DNA of 38,546 nt. Source: Hondaea fermentalgiana (taxonomy: Eukaryota; Sar; Bigyra; Thraustochytrida; Thraustochytriidae). Below are positions 10,079 to 20,408 of the stretch, piece by piece. Both the position numbers and the translations under genes were made by a program. The notes under the pieces are model-generated. The model saw nothing but the letters and a program-made list of their open reading frames with translations, did not search any database and was not told the origin of the DNA. The stretch spans positions 30,177 through 68,722 of the forward strand of contig NPFB01000168.1 of the NCBI GenBank assembly GCA_014084085.1, written 5' to 3'. Each line of letters starts with the position of its first letter. Within the stretch, counting starts at the first letter, position 1.

Positions 10079-12178
10079 TCATGCGGTACGCGTAGCAATT
10101 GGTGCCGGCGGAGAAGGTCGAGGCGGGACATTTTCTGGGCCGAGCAACTCAAGCGAGTCGGGCGAAGCAGTGTCCGCATCGGACCTTGCCTTTTCCTGCA
10201 AGAGCGCACGCGTGTCATCACTGCCCGATACGAGCACAAAGTAGCCTGGTCCCGTCGTTTTCACGAGTCCAAGGTCCTCGAGATCCGTGAGTGCCGGTCG
10301 CGGATCGAACATGTGCATGTTGTGTGGATACTTTTGCTCAAAAACGTTCTTGCACTGAGCCACGATGGCGTCCATTGACGCAGGCGCCCCAAAGCCGTCC
10401 TGATGCAGCTCAACGAGCGCCAAATAGACCACGGAAGCCTCCTTGGTGGCTTGATCGAGAGCGTCAAGTCCCGCATAGCCAATGGTGGCCGATCCCGAGG
10501 CCACAATGTTGTCCGTAAAGAAGGCGTTGGTCAGCGAGCTGTAGTAGGCCCATGACATGTACATGCGTGACAGAACGCGCAAGAGATACGAGCTCGAGGC
10601 CACGACTCCTGCGACCCATGCAGGAGAAGCGACAAAGTCGTCGGCCAGAACAGGTACCATGACGGCGACGCCAATGACGGACATGACGCCGAAGCGAAGA
10701 CGGTCCATGACGGACATGTAGACTTGCTTTTCCGGAAAGAGCAGCTCGATATCCGCCATGGGCACGTCACGATATTGACGAATGTGAATGTTGGTTCGGT
10801 TCGCGTACTGGTTGACGAGGTCACGCTGGTTGCGCCGAAAGCTCATTGCAGTATCGACGCCAATGACCTTGGGCTCGGCGGGGCTCGCAATGCGGTAAAT
10901 GACTACCATGTCCTTGTACGTGACCTCTTGGAGGGTCATGTAGGTGAGGAAGTTCCACGGGTTGAGAGCTTTTTCAGCCAAGGTGATGCGCGCCGCCATG
11001 GCGTGCTCGAGCGCTGCGTCTTTGACGGCGCTGGGGCCGGAGCCAGACTGATCGCCGGCGTCGGAGCTACTCGAGGCGCGCTGCATGCTCGTGACCGGGT
11101 TCGCGGCGACGCTAATGTCGGCGGCAGCCGGATGGTTTGCACGGACGTTTTCAATGTTTGCGGCTGCTCCAGCGTGGGCGCCCGGGGCCTGGTCGTCGAC
11201 GGGTGCGGAGGGGAGCTGGACGGCGACATCGACTTTCTTTTGCTCTGGCGCCGATAGCTGCGAGATGCGCATGCGCAGCATGCGGTCGAGGACGCCGAGC
11301 GTGCCGCGCTGGACCGCGCGCGCGACGCGTGCGGTTTGCGCCACAAAGTTTGAGCTCGAGTCTCCGAGCAGGTCCGCGGAGCGCTCCATGGAGGCCTTTT
11401 GGATCTCGCGTAGCCTTCGCGCCACCGCGACGCTAAATTTGGTGAACTGGCGGTGGAAGATTTGGTACATGAAGAGCGCGGACCTGCGGATGCCCTCGTC
11501 CATTTTTTCGCCGTAAAAGAGTCGCGTCGTCCGGTCCATTCCGACGCCGCGGTGAAAGACGAGCGCGGAGTTGGCCTCTTTGGGCATTTCCACCTTGCCT
11601 TTTGCGTTGTTGCCGCTGGTGGCCCAGGCCGGGTCCTGGTAGAGCTTGTTTGCGACGTTTTGCACGAGTTTGCTGTCGAGGGCCTTCCACTTGACGCGCG
11701 TGGGGATGGAGAAGCTGTAGGAGTTTTCCTTGGCGTAGCTCCACTCGGCGTGGGAGACGAGGTGGTAGCCGCTCCTGCAGAGGATGTTTGCGAAGGAGTT
11801 GAGGAAGCGGTCTTCGTCGACCTTGCCGTTGCCGGGGACCCTGTCCGGGTCCCTGGATGTGAGCGAGGGTTCGAAGCCGTTTTCGAATCTTTCCCTGAGT
11901 TGGTGGGTGTGTCCTAGCATTTTGCTGCCGAGCCTGCCGTCGAGGCGCTTCATGAGGGTCTTGAACTCGTTCCTGCGGTCGCCGCCGACCCAGGGGACTG
12001 CGTCTGCCTCTGCGCGTTCTCGGAGCGCGGGCGGCACGTAGGGCACGAACCTTGTTTCTCCTTCTTCCGTGCGCCGCGTCACCGCGGACACGTACCTCCA
12101 GGAGAGCAGGTCGAGGAAGACCTCCTTGCGCGTCGCGATCTCGCGGCGCCGCCGCCCAAGGAGCATCTTGCTGGCCAT
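10079..12178 (-). CDS. TMEM143: TMEM143-like DUF3754 membrane protein
   Basis: Single exon, 699 residues from the ATG at 12178, which has the context GGCCATGGCC. Extending upstream in the same frame adds only Pro/Ala-rich sequence from a low-complexity leader. Family features: GMDRTTRLFYGEKMDE near residue 211, VTYKDMVVIYRI, then IHIRQYRDVPMADIELLFPEKQVYMSVMDRL (residues about 462-492), the signature segment of DUF3754. A hydrophobic pair of helices follows at about 497-540 (IGVAVMVPVLADDF and WVAGVVASSSYLLRVL). The C-terminal part includes the conserved KEASVVYLALVEL helix. Human TMEM143 is reported as mitochondrial and its biochemistry is unclear, so no reaction is assigned. The region at residues 350-430 is low-complexity and probably disordered. 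The gene is divergent from the coiled-coil gene across the assembly gap. Confidence 0.85.
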   Translation of the reverse strand: MASKMLLGRRRREIATRKEVFLDLLSWRYVSAVTRRTEEGETRFVPYVPPALRERAEADAVPWVGGDRRNEFKTLMKRLDGRLGSKMLGHTHQLRERFENGFEPSLTSRDPDRVPGNGKVDEDRFLNSFANILCRSGYHLVSHAEWSYAKENSYSFSIPTRVKWKALDSKLVQNVANKLYQDPAWATSGNNAKGKVEMPKEANSALVFHRGVGMDRTTRLFYGEKMDEGIRRSALFMYQIFHRQFTKFSVAVARRLREIQKASMERSADLLGDSSSNFVAQTARVARAVQRGTLGVLDRMLRMRISQLSAPEQKKVDVAVQLPSAPVDDQAPGAHAGAAANIENVRANHPAAADISVAANPVTSMQRASSSSDAGDQSGSGPSAVKDAALEHAMAARITLAEKALNPWNFLTYMTLQEVTYKDMVVIYRIASPAEPKVIGVDTAMSFRRNQRDLVNQYANRTNIHIRQYRDVPMADIELLFPEKQVYMSVMDRLRFGVMSVIGVAVMVPVLADDFVASPAWVAGVVASSSYLLRVLSRMYMSWAYYSSLTNAFFTDNIVASGSATIGYAGLDALDQATKEASVVYLALVELHQDGFGAPASMDAIVAQCKNVFEQKYPHNMHMFDPRPALTDLEDLGLVKTTGPGYFVLVSGSDDTRALLQEKARSDADTASPDSLELLGPENVPPRPSPPAPIATRTA

Positions 12179-12380
12179 GGCCGGGCCGGGCCGGGCTGGA
12201 CCGGGTCGAGCCGAGGGAGGGAGGGAGGGAGGGAGGAGCAAGCAGGCGTCGCGCTGATCCGAGGGCCGAGCCGGGCCGAGCCAAGCGGCGCGGTTCGATT
12301 CCGGGTTTAGATGCCCGTGGTTCTGACCGCCAGGTATCTTGAGGCTTTTCTTCGTCATCCATCGACCTCTGTGACGACAA

Positions 12381-12397
12381 ACAAACAAACCAAACCC
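12381..12397 (+). promoter_or_regulatory. 17-nt A/C motif, copy 1 (candidate leader or promoter element)
   Basis: The sequence acaaacaaaccaaaccc is identical to 22398-22414. Here it lies upstream of the plus-strand gene interrupted by the gap, in the same orientation as the other copy upstream of Yme1. Its role is inferred only from the match and position, and the motif is low in complexity. Confidence 0.25.
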
Positions 12398-12664
12398 ACG
12401 CACGCACCTCTTCTCGCTCTTGGTTGATCTTCCTTCTTCTTAGCTAGCGGTCCTCATCTTCTCCCTCCATCATCAAAAGCCTCTCCCGTCGTCCAGAAAG
12501 CGTGGCCCTGGCTCCTCTCGCCGTCCTCTCCGGCCGGCCATCACCAGCAGCATCAGCAGCACCAGCACCAGCAGCAGCTTCTTCTCGCGAGGCTCTGCGC
12601 TCTTACTCCGTAACCGCCGCCGTTTTCTCAACCTCCTCTCAACCCCCCCCCCTCCCTCCCTCTC

Positions 12665-12764
12665 NNNNNNNNNNNNNNNNNNNNNNNNNNNNNNNNNNNN
12701 NNNNNNNNNNNNNNNNNNNNNNNNNNNNNNNNNNNNNNNNNNNNNNNNNNNNNNNNNNNNNNNN
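12665..12764. other. Assembly gap (100 N)
   Basis: Exactly 100 unresolved bases, the usual placeholder for a gap of unknown size. The left flank is C/T-rich (CCCTCC repeats) and the right flank is GGC/GAG-rich, which suggests a GC-rich repeat broke the assembly. Confidence 0.98.
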
Positions 12765-13472
12765 GGCGGCGGCGAGGAGGAGGAGGGCGAGGAGGCGCGC
12801 GAGGCGCGGGTGGCCGCGGAGCTGCGGGCCAAGGCGGAGGGCCTGTTCGCGGAGAAGAAGAAGGCCGAGCTGGAGAGGTTCGAGAGCGAGCGCGAGGCGT
12901 ACAAGGCCGAGATGAAGGCGCTGCGCAAGGAGTGGAAGAAGGAGGTGCTCAAGGACGTGCAGGAGAAGCTGCGCGACCGCGAGAGGCGCGTCGCCAAGGG
13001 CCGCGAGAAGCAGCTCGCGGAAGAGCGCGCCTTCCAGGAGGCCAAGGCCAGGGCCCTCGCCGACAGGACCTCCATCGAGCTCACCGCGCTCGAGGCCTAC
13101 AGGGAGAACAACGAGGCCCTCCTGCAGGAGCGCCGCGCGAAGAAGATGGAGCGCCGCAAGGAGGTCCTCGAGAAGCTCAACGCCCGCCAGAAGGAGGTCG
13201 AGCGCGAAAAGTCCGCCATGCTCGAGGCCCTCGCGCGCGAGGCCCACTTGTGGTTCACCAAGGAGGACCTCGACAACGGCACCCTCGACGCCAAGCTCGG
13301 CGACCGCCTCGTCAAGGTCCAGCCCATCACCGCCTCCTGGCAGAGCGCTCTGCCCAAGCACCACCACGCAGACGCGCAGATGTTCATCACCGATGATTCG
13401 GACATGATCTTCGACGCTGAGCTCTTTGAGGAGTTCGCGCGCTCCGAGTCCATGAGCGGCCTTCGTCGCTAA
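12765..13472 (+). CDS. Coiled-coil protein, 5' partial; possible mitoribosomal protein mS26
   Basis: The frame is open from the gap edge to the stop at 13470-13472 (235 residues visible), so the start is missing. Most of it is one long charged helix rich in Glu, Lys and Arg (from about ELRAKAEGLF to EREKSAMLEAL), a strong coiled-coil or single-helix candidate. A short non-helical tail follows: AREAHLWFTKEDLDNGTLDAK, then a segment with an acidic end (ITDDSDMIFDAELFEEF). A long charged helix followed by a W-x-T-x-E-x-L segment is the layout of mitochondrial ribosomal protein S26. The gapped upstream frame resembles a presequence. I rate the mS26 assignment as possible only. Codon use is strongly GC-rich, like its neighbours. 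An alternative is an unrelated cytoskeletal coiled-coil protein. Confidence 0.6.
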   Translation, partial: GGGEEEEGEEAREARVAAELRAKAEGLFAEKKKAELERFESEREAYKAEMKALRKEWKKEVLKDVQEKLRDRERRVAKGREKQLAEERAFQEAKARALADRTSIELTALEAYRENNEALLQERRAKKMERRKEVLEKLNARQKEVEREKSAMLEALAREAHLWFTKEDLDNGTLDAKLGDRLVKVQPITASWQSALPKHHHADAQMFITDDSDMIFDAELFEEFARSESMSGLRR

Positions 13473-13490
13473 GCGCAGTGCCGGGGCTTT

Positions 13491-13562
13491 CCTTTCCTTC
13501 CCTTCCCTTCCCTTCCCTTCCCTTCCCTTCCCTTCCCTTCCCTTCCCTTCCCTTCCTTTCCC
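13491..13562. repeat. (TTCCC)n polypyrimidine tract
   Basis: About 72 nt of uninterrupted C/T built from ttccc units begins about 20 nt after the stop codon of the coiled-coil gene. Confidence 0.95.
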
Positions 13563-13586
13563 GCCTCGTTCGGCCGACGTCCTGGC

Positions 13587-13626
13587 TTCTTCTCTTCTCT
13601 TCTCTTCTCTTCTCTTCTCTTCTCTT
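13587..13626. repeat. (TTCTC)n polypyrimidine tract
   Basis: About eight ttctc units, separated from the TTCCC tract by only about 24 nt. Confidence 0.95.
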
Positions 13627-13641
13627 CATTGCTTTGCTTAA

Positions 13642-13662
13642 TGCTGCTGCTGCTGCTGCTGT
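13642..13662. repeat. (TGC)n trinucleotide repeat
   Basis: Seven tgc units in non-coding DNA downstream of the coiled-coil gene. Confidence 0.9.
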
Positions 13663-13891
13663 CTGCATGCCATACGGTCAGCGGCCCGCACATCTCATCT
13701 CTCTTGCTTGCTTGCTCGCTCGCTCGCTCAGTTTCTTTTGCGGAACGAGGGGGATATGAACGAATGAATAGGCAGGCGCTCGCTTCGTTCGATCTGCATC
13801 AAATGAGAGAGTCGAATGAGAAAACGGAAGAGTAACTCTACCTCGTGCGATACATCGCACCAAGCGGCACGTTGTGTACGCGTGCATGCGC

Positions 13892-13894
13892 GAG

Positions 13895-13928
<34 letters not shown>

Positions 13929-13931
13929 AGT
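13892..13931. repeat. (GATA)n followed by (GA)n
   Basis: Five gata units run directly into a GA dinucleotide run. Non-coding. Confidence 0.93.
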
Positions 13932-14753
13932 CAAAATCAAAAACGAAAGAAGAAGAAAAGAGAAAGGGTCTTCGCTCTCAAATGAAATCGAGGAAGGAAA
14001 AGGAAGAAGGCGCAAGGATGCGTTCGTTCGCTCGGTCGCTCACTAGTTAGCAAGCTTGCACGTCAAACGAGCTCCTCTTCTTCGTTCCACCCACTCGACA
14101 AATAAAAAGGGGAAAGTGTGGTGGGGGAGAGAGAAGAAGGGCTGGGCTCTTGCTTGCATCGATGCGGCGGCAACAAAAGTGATCAACTTCGTGCGCGCGC
14201 GCACACACACATTCACCGGCTGGACCCTGGGGGCGCAAGCGAAAGCTCGCTCCAACAGCCTTTAACAGTTCCAAAAGCGTAATTGGACCAGGCGGGCCGC
14301 AACGGCTGGGTGGTCTCGCCTCTTTCATTATGTTATACGTTAGCTTGCGAGGCGGCGAGGGAGTGACCTGATTTATGGCCCGATGTCCGTCTTTTATCTC
14401 TCGAAAATCAGTCACTTCCGAGACTGATCGGTTGATATGCTTTGACTGCTGCTTTGACCGCTGCTTTGATGCGTAGGTCCGCCATCGACAGTGGCGCCAC
14501 CTCTCTCACCGGCAATTTCAATCAATACCAGCAACATCAGCAGCGCAATCATGTCACAAGTCTCACACATCTCATGCACGCAAGTAAAACAAAAACACAA
14601 CAACAGCTAGAAATCTAAGAAAAAGAGAAAAGCAATGCTCACCTTTCTTTCTAAAAGTTCTAATGTACACATCAAACACTTTCCACGCGCACGCCATCCT
14701 TTGACCGGCATGCGCCATCCTCTCTCATGCCGAAAAAACAAGAAACGAACACC

Positions 14754-17700
14754 CTACTTGTTCTCTGCATTGCTAACACACGCACCATTCGACCCAGGCT
14801 TCCCAAAGGAAGGCTGCGGAGGCACCCCGATGAAGTTGCGATCCACAGCACGCAGCAAGCGTGCACGGTAATTGCTTGGCTCAATCACCGTCGGCTCGAG
14901 CTGACCCGCAATCATGCCGGCACGCTTCACATTCGACTCAATCATCTTGCGATAATTGTAAAGCTGCAAAAAGTCAATAATGCCCGTCTGCAACACCGGT
15001 GCGCTCTCCTCCGCCCCAGACTCCACTCCCTCGTTGCCATCGTCGTCCCCGCCAAGCCCCATTCCCCAGTGATCTTCCGGCGCGCGGGGACCACGCGCCG
15101 GGATCCCGAGGAGCAACGAGTAGTCTACAATTTCATCGTGCTCGAGGAACTCCGTGTCGCGCTCAATGGTCTCGCGGAGCTCGCGCTTTGCGCTCGGAGT
15201 CATCGACAGAGGGACCCCATTCGTGTACGCTCGAAAGTTGCGATCCAAAAGAACCTCACCTTTCTTGGGCGCTGCCACAAGCCGATTCCGAAAGTTACCC
15301 TTGAGATCGAACTTGGCTTCAAAGACGGCATCCGGAGGGAAAAGGTTCTCCATGACAATGTAATGCGTCTTGGACTGCCGCTCGGGTGCACTCGGAGGCG
15401 GAGGGGGAGGGGGAGAAGGAGCTTGCGAGACCTGAGGAGGAGGAGGAGGAGGAGGAAGAGGAGGAGGGGGAGCTGCAGTCGCAGACGCTCCCCCATTCAT
15501 CTCTGCCTCCGGACCGCCCGAGTCCACTTTCGACCCATCCGCCGCCACGGACGCCGCACCAGGCCCACTTTCCCTGGTTGCAGCCATGACTGCAGTGACC
15601 CCGCTGACGCCATCGTCGCCGAGCTTGGCCTTCGTCTGTGGGCCAAATGCACTCGCTCCGGTCTTTTTGCTCGCAGTAACATCCACGCTGCTCGCATTGC
15701 TCCCCACGCTGACACTCGGAGTGAGCAAGCCAGAGGCCGCCCCACCAGAATCATGACCTGCCGCCAACAACGACGACGAGGTTGCCAACTTGGCAGAGCC
15801 CCTTCGCGGAGTGCTTGCGGTTTTCCCATCCGAAGTCGTCGCCGCCACGCTAGCCGTCGCTGGGCGTACAATTCCAATTTCTCCCTTGGATCGCTTCGCA
15901 GAAATCCCCGTCGCTCCTTCAGTGCTAGCAAGGCCACCCACGGTCGGCGTCAGCCGCGGCAAAGCCTGTGAAAAGGAATCGTCGTCCCCCGCACTAGTAG
16001 TAGCATTGGCAGCACTGGCAGTAGTAGTAAACGTCCCGCCTGCATCGTCGCGCGAGTGTCGCAGGCTCAGCGCGTCCAGTGCAGAGTCAACGACAGGGTC
16101 CGGCTTGGAGGAGCTAACCGTGGTCTTAGTCGCTTCCCGAGGCGATGTTTCAGAGCTCGGTGCGCCGCTCTTTGGGTCAGCCGTTTCGTGGACCTCTACA
16201 ACATTCGAGGCGAGAGTGACGCGTCGCTCCGGAGGCAAGGCCCTCACGGGACCAAGAGGAGGCGTCGGCGGCGCCTGCAAGACACGCAGGGCCTCCTCCG
16301 CTCGGGATTCCTGACAAAGACTCTGCCCCGAGCCATCTTGCTGTTGCTGCTGCTGCTGTTGCTGCTTGCCGAGCAACGGGTGCGGCGTCGGAGAACCCGT
16401 TGGCGAAGGTAGATCCGCATGCTGGTGCCGCGGCGTTTGGGAGATCTTGCGCATGTTCAGCTCTTGGGACAAGGCCTGCACAGATCCAGCGTCCAAGCCC
16501 GCAAGATTTAGTCGCGAGGACACTTTGGAACTCATTTGCTGCACCACGCTCGAAGGCCCTTCCTTGGAAGTCACCGTGTACACACCGACGATCTTGAGCA
16601 GCGCGCTCGGGAGATGCTTCTCGCTGACATTGGCGAGGTGATTAAAGTAGCTGTGAGCCAGCGAGAGAAACATGTCAAGCTCCTCGGAAGAAATTGACTT
16701 GACGATGAAACGCCCGTCGCGGCACTTGAGAAACACGGAGCGAGACTTGCCTCCCGTGGCCCGCCAGTGGTCGCACCGCGAGAGCGACTCGAGAAAGGTC
16801 ATCTCCGGATCGAGACGCCCTCCCTTGGCCCGCCGCCAGTTGAGATGCGCCTGTCGCAGCGCGAAAAACTGCAACGGGCAGTACACTTTGACTGAGAAAT
16901 GCAAGTTGAGCTGCTCCAGCCCATGCGTGTCGCTAAAGTTGAGCGCGAGCGCCGAGCTGCGAGGATCAACGAGCTGCGCTCGCATCACCTTGGGCCATCT
17001 ACCGTTCTGGAAGTTGTCCATTTGATTGCGCTCCTCTGCCAGCGCAAAGAGGCCTTGCCGGTGATCCATCGAGTTCAAAGCATGCGCGATCCATGACGTG
17101 GGCTCATCGTCGTAGACAAAAACAATACGATTTCCAAAGCCTTCTGGGAGATTGGGTCGTCCGCGCAGCAAAAACCCCAATGGAAGGTCCACCGGATCCA
17201 AAAGCGAGGCCGATGCGCGGTGTTCGCGCATGGATCGGCTCTTCACGGGGTCACTGGTAGTGCTCAGCGAGTCTTGCGCGTCGAAGACGCGGAGTCGTGT
17301 CGGGACTGGCAAGGCCCCGCTGCTGCTAGATTTCGGTTTGTGGTGAGGGACGCTCGTGGAGCGCGTGAGATCCAGCGGCGTAGGCGCGGAATCGCCCCCA
17401 TCCTCGGAAGAATCGTCCTTCAAATCGCTGTCTGAAAAAGTGCGCGGACGCCTCAGGTCGCCGCGCGATGGCACGGAAGGGCTCTCCCGCGCCTCAGACT
17501 CGCGCAGACTCGCCAGTGCCTTATTCCACTTGTTCACGCTAAGGATAATGTTCCGACGCACGCGGTACAGCTCCAAAACACTTAGCTCGTGCAAGTGCTC
17601 CTCATCTTTGAGAGTGCCACGAAGCGCTGCTACGCCGTCGCGGACCTCTGAGATGAGCTTTTCGGCGCCAGCCAGAGAATACTCTGCTTCGGCAATAGCA

Positions 17701-20376
17701 TCCACATAGGGGATAAGTTTCTGGTCCAGAAATGCAGTTTCAACCACGCTGAGCGTGTCGACAAGCTCGTCATGCTTACCTCGGACCGTCTCCGTGAGCC
17801 AACGCTCCGCGTACCTCGGGAGAGGACGTGGCTTCTCCGGGTCCGAGGCATAGAGATTTGTCTCAAAGGGCACAAGCTTTTCGTACTCGAAGCCCGCAAC
17901 TTGGCCACGCAGCTCATAATACGTAACGTAGTCCTGAAAGATAGAGTGCTTGCAAGGTGGGGGCAAATGCGTCGAGTCGAACAGAGACGAGACATTGCGG
18001 GCCTTGTAGAAAAGCTTGAGCTGCAACCACCGCGAAAAGGAAAGACTCTCCGCATCCTTGGAAAGGACCTTGTACTCGGTGGTCGCGTCGCACTTGAGGC
18101 ACTCGGACCAGGTGAGGATGGGAAGGTTCTTGATGGGCAGGGCGCGCGATCGACGATTTGACTCCGAATTCTGCAGCCTGCGGATTCCACTTGCCACGTA
18201 CTCTCGTCGAATGTTGGCGAGACTATCGCGCAGCGACGCATGCGTCTCATCGTTCTTGTTGAGAGAGCCCGTGAACACGTACACTCGGCCTTCACCCACG
18301 CAGTACACTGCGTCGGCAGCGCCAGTGGTTCCCCCAAAGGGTCCACCATCTTCGCCTCCGTCCGAAAAGTCTGTGTTCTGAGGAGCGTCCGGATCGTCTT
18401 CCGAGGCGAGGTTGCCAGCACCTGCAGCTTGCGATCCGCCGGCAAAGTTGTCACCAGTAACGCCGCTGTTGCTCCGGTAAAGCGGCGGTGTCGAGAGCGA
18501 CGAGCCAGGGTACCCTGCGGATCCAGAGGGTCCGATACTGCTCGCGTCAGAGGTGGTTTGCTGGCCGGCGGCACGCGTCGCCGAGGCGACACTCGAGGCG
18601 GCCAAATTGCCCACCGCAATCGTAGAAGACGGCCCAGAGCGCTGTGCGTGGCGCGGGACGTTGGGCGCAGACTTGAAGCAGCGAAAGCGCAAGTAGTCGC
18701 CAAGAGTGAGATCGCTGCCAATGGTGCCAAAGCTGAGATGCTTAAGCTCGGCTGGGTGCATCTGGTCTTTCTCGCAGATGGAGACCTTGCAAACCTGCAT
18801 GTGATCTGCCTCGAGCATGGCATCTTCTTGGGTAATGAGAGCGGGTTTCGTGAGACGATCCTCCCCGATAAAGACACCAATGTCTCGGAAAAGGCGGTTC
18901 TGCTGCCGGATCGTGTACGTGGTGGTAATGAGGCTGGTAAGAATAGCCTCCATGTGGCGCAAGGTGGTCGGGCTGGCGCCGCGAAGACACACTGAGGCGC
19001 CGAGGCGAGGCGGGCAACCCTCAAAAAACATGAGTGTCTTGCGCGGCGGTCCTCGCTGGTTTCGTGGCGCAATTTGCTCAAATTGTTCGCCCTTTTGTGC
19101 CTCTGTAAGCTTTGTTGAAAAGGTTCGCATGGTCCAGAGCTTGCATGTTCCGCGGGGGTCCCAATCCTCGAGAGTGTCCGAGTTGCTGGGGAGAATGCTC
19201 ATGAGGTCAGTATTAGGCAAAAGGTAGGCTCCCGTCAGACGCGAGATGCGTTCGAGCAGACGCATCTGCACGTTGATCACTACGGAGACACCGGCCTCGA
19301 GCAATAGCTCTTGGGCAATGCGCGAGACGCTGCTGCCCACAACGAGAAGGTCCACACCCATGGAGGTGATCTTGTGCACCACAAGCTCCATGTAGTGCTG
19401 CTCTTGCTCGCGCAGCGTGTCGAGAGAGCTGATGCGACTGCGCTCCCGCGAAAACTCGATCGCGCCCTCGAGAAGCAAAATGCGCGGTTGCACAATGTGC
19501 TGGCGCATGAGACGGTGTACGACGTGCCGTTGGCAAACGACGCCGTTTAGCAGCATGCTCTCGCCAATGCTGCCCCCGGGAATCGAGACGAGCTTGCAGT
19601 AGCCATCAAAGTCCATGTTGTATGGGCGCACAGCGCTGCAGAATTGCTTGCCAATACGCGTCAGCGTCTGTTTCCACTCGGTCTGCACCTCGTCGCTGAG
19701 GATGATGCTTGGCCGCTTGTTTCGCAGAGCGCTCACGCGCGAAGCCACAAGCCTTTGCACGGCCTTATCGAGACGTCTGCCGAGAATGTCTCGCTGGTAC
19801 CGCGTGACGGCTTCTTTGTCGCCGAGGTTCAAGGCATCGCTGGCTGCGTGAGCTTTGAGCAAACTATCGACAGACTGCATGGGCTCCACTAGCGTATTGC
19901 GGGATGCGATGCGCTTGAAGCTGTTGCTACGCATCTTTTCGTCGACGGCTTCGTGGCGCTCGCTTGGCTTGCCATCCCAGCTATTGCTTCTCGCGCGGAG
20001 GCCGTGCACGTTTGATCGTTGCAGCGTAGCTCGCTTGCTAAAGCGCGAAGGCCCGAGACGGGCAATGCCGGCTGCTCCGGTTCCGTCGTCGTCCATGTTA
20101 AGAATGTCGACTAGATCCATGGGTTCCAGGAGCCGGCGGCTTGATGCACGGCCCGCAGACTTTGCGAGCGACGGACGCCGTCCATTTCGGCGCGATTCTG
20201 CGGCGTCAGGTGTCGACGGAGCTCTTCCCGGGGGCTCTGTGCCTGTGCCGCCTTGCGTCGCTGCGCGCGCACGACCACTACCATTAAGTATGGCATTGAC
20301 TTCGCTGCCCCCAACATGATCACGGTGATATTTTTGATGACGATGATGACGATCGCCAGCGCCGTCTGCATGGTCA

Positions 20377-20408
<32 letters not shown>

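Larger units (their letters stand above)
12179..12764. other. Divergent intergenic region and hidden 5' end of the downstream gene
   Basis: This contains the TMEM143 5' leader (GGGA repeats near 12217-12235), the 17-nt motif at 12381-12397, and the left border of the N gap. Between about 12500 and 12664 the plus frames are Ala/Pro/Ser/Arg-rich and one resembles a mitochondrial presequence (SREALRSYSVTAAVF), but it has no ATG start. It may be the first exon of the gene after the gap; this cannot be settled here. Confidence 0.5.
13473..14753. other. Convergent 3' flanks with dense microsatellites
   Basis: No gene is supported. The region joins the 3' ends of the coiled-coil gene (plus) and the PIKfyve gene (minus). 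Open frames such as 14047-14415 (minus) have no domain. It holds TTCCC, TTCTC, TGC, GCTC/GCTT and GATA/GA repeats, and a small tttgaYYgctgc duplication near 14447-14472. Confidence 0.7.

Noticed and set aside
12290..12305. tRNA-like B-box (ggttcgattcc)
   Set aside because: No A-box, anticodon arm or acceptor stem of the right spacing upstream; the flank is a GGGA repeat. It lies in the TMEM143 leader.
14727..15971. 414-codon plus-strand open frame antisense to PIKfyve
   Set aside because: It overlaps the conserved PIKfyve C-lobe on the other strand, is Arg/His-rich, and has no domain. It is a shadow of a GC-rich gene.
17630..19081. 483-codon minus-strand open frame overlapping PIKfyve in another frame
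   Set aside because: The TCP1 and Cys-rich segments of PIKfyve read in the main frame here; this frame is Ser/Arg/Pro-rich without motifs.
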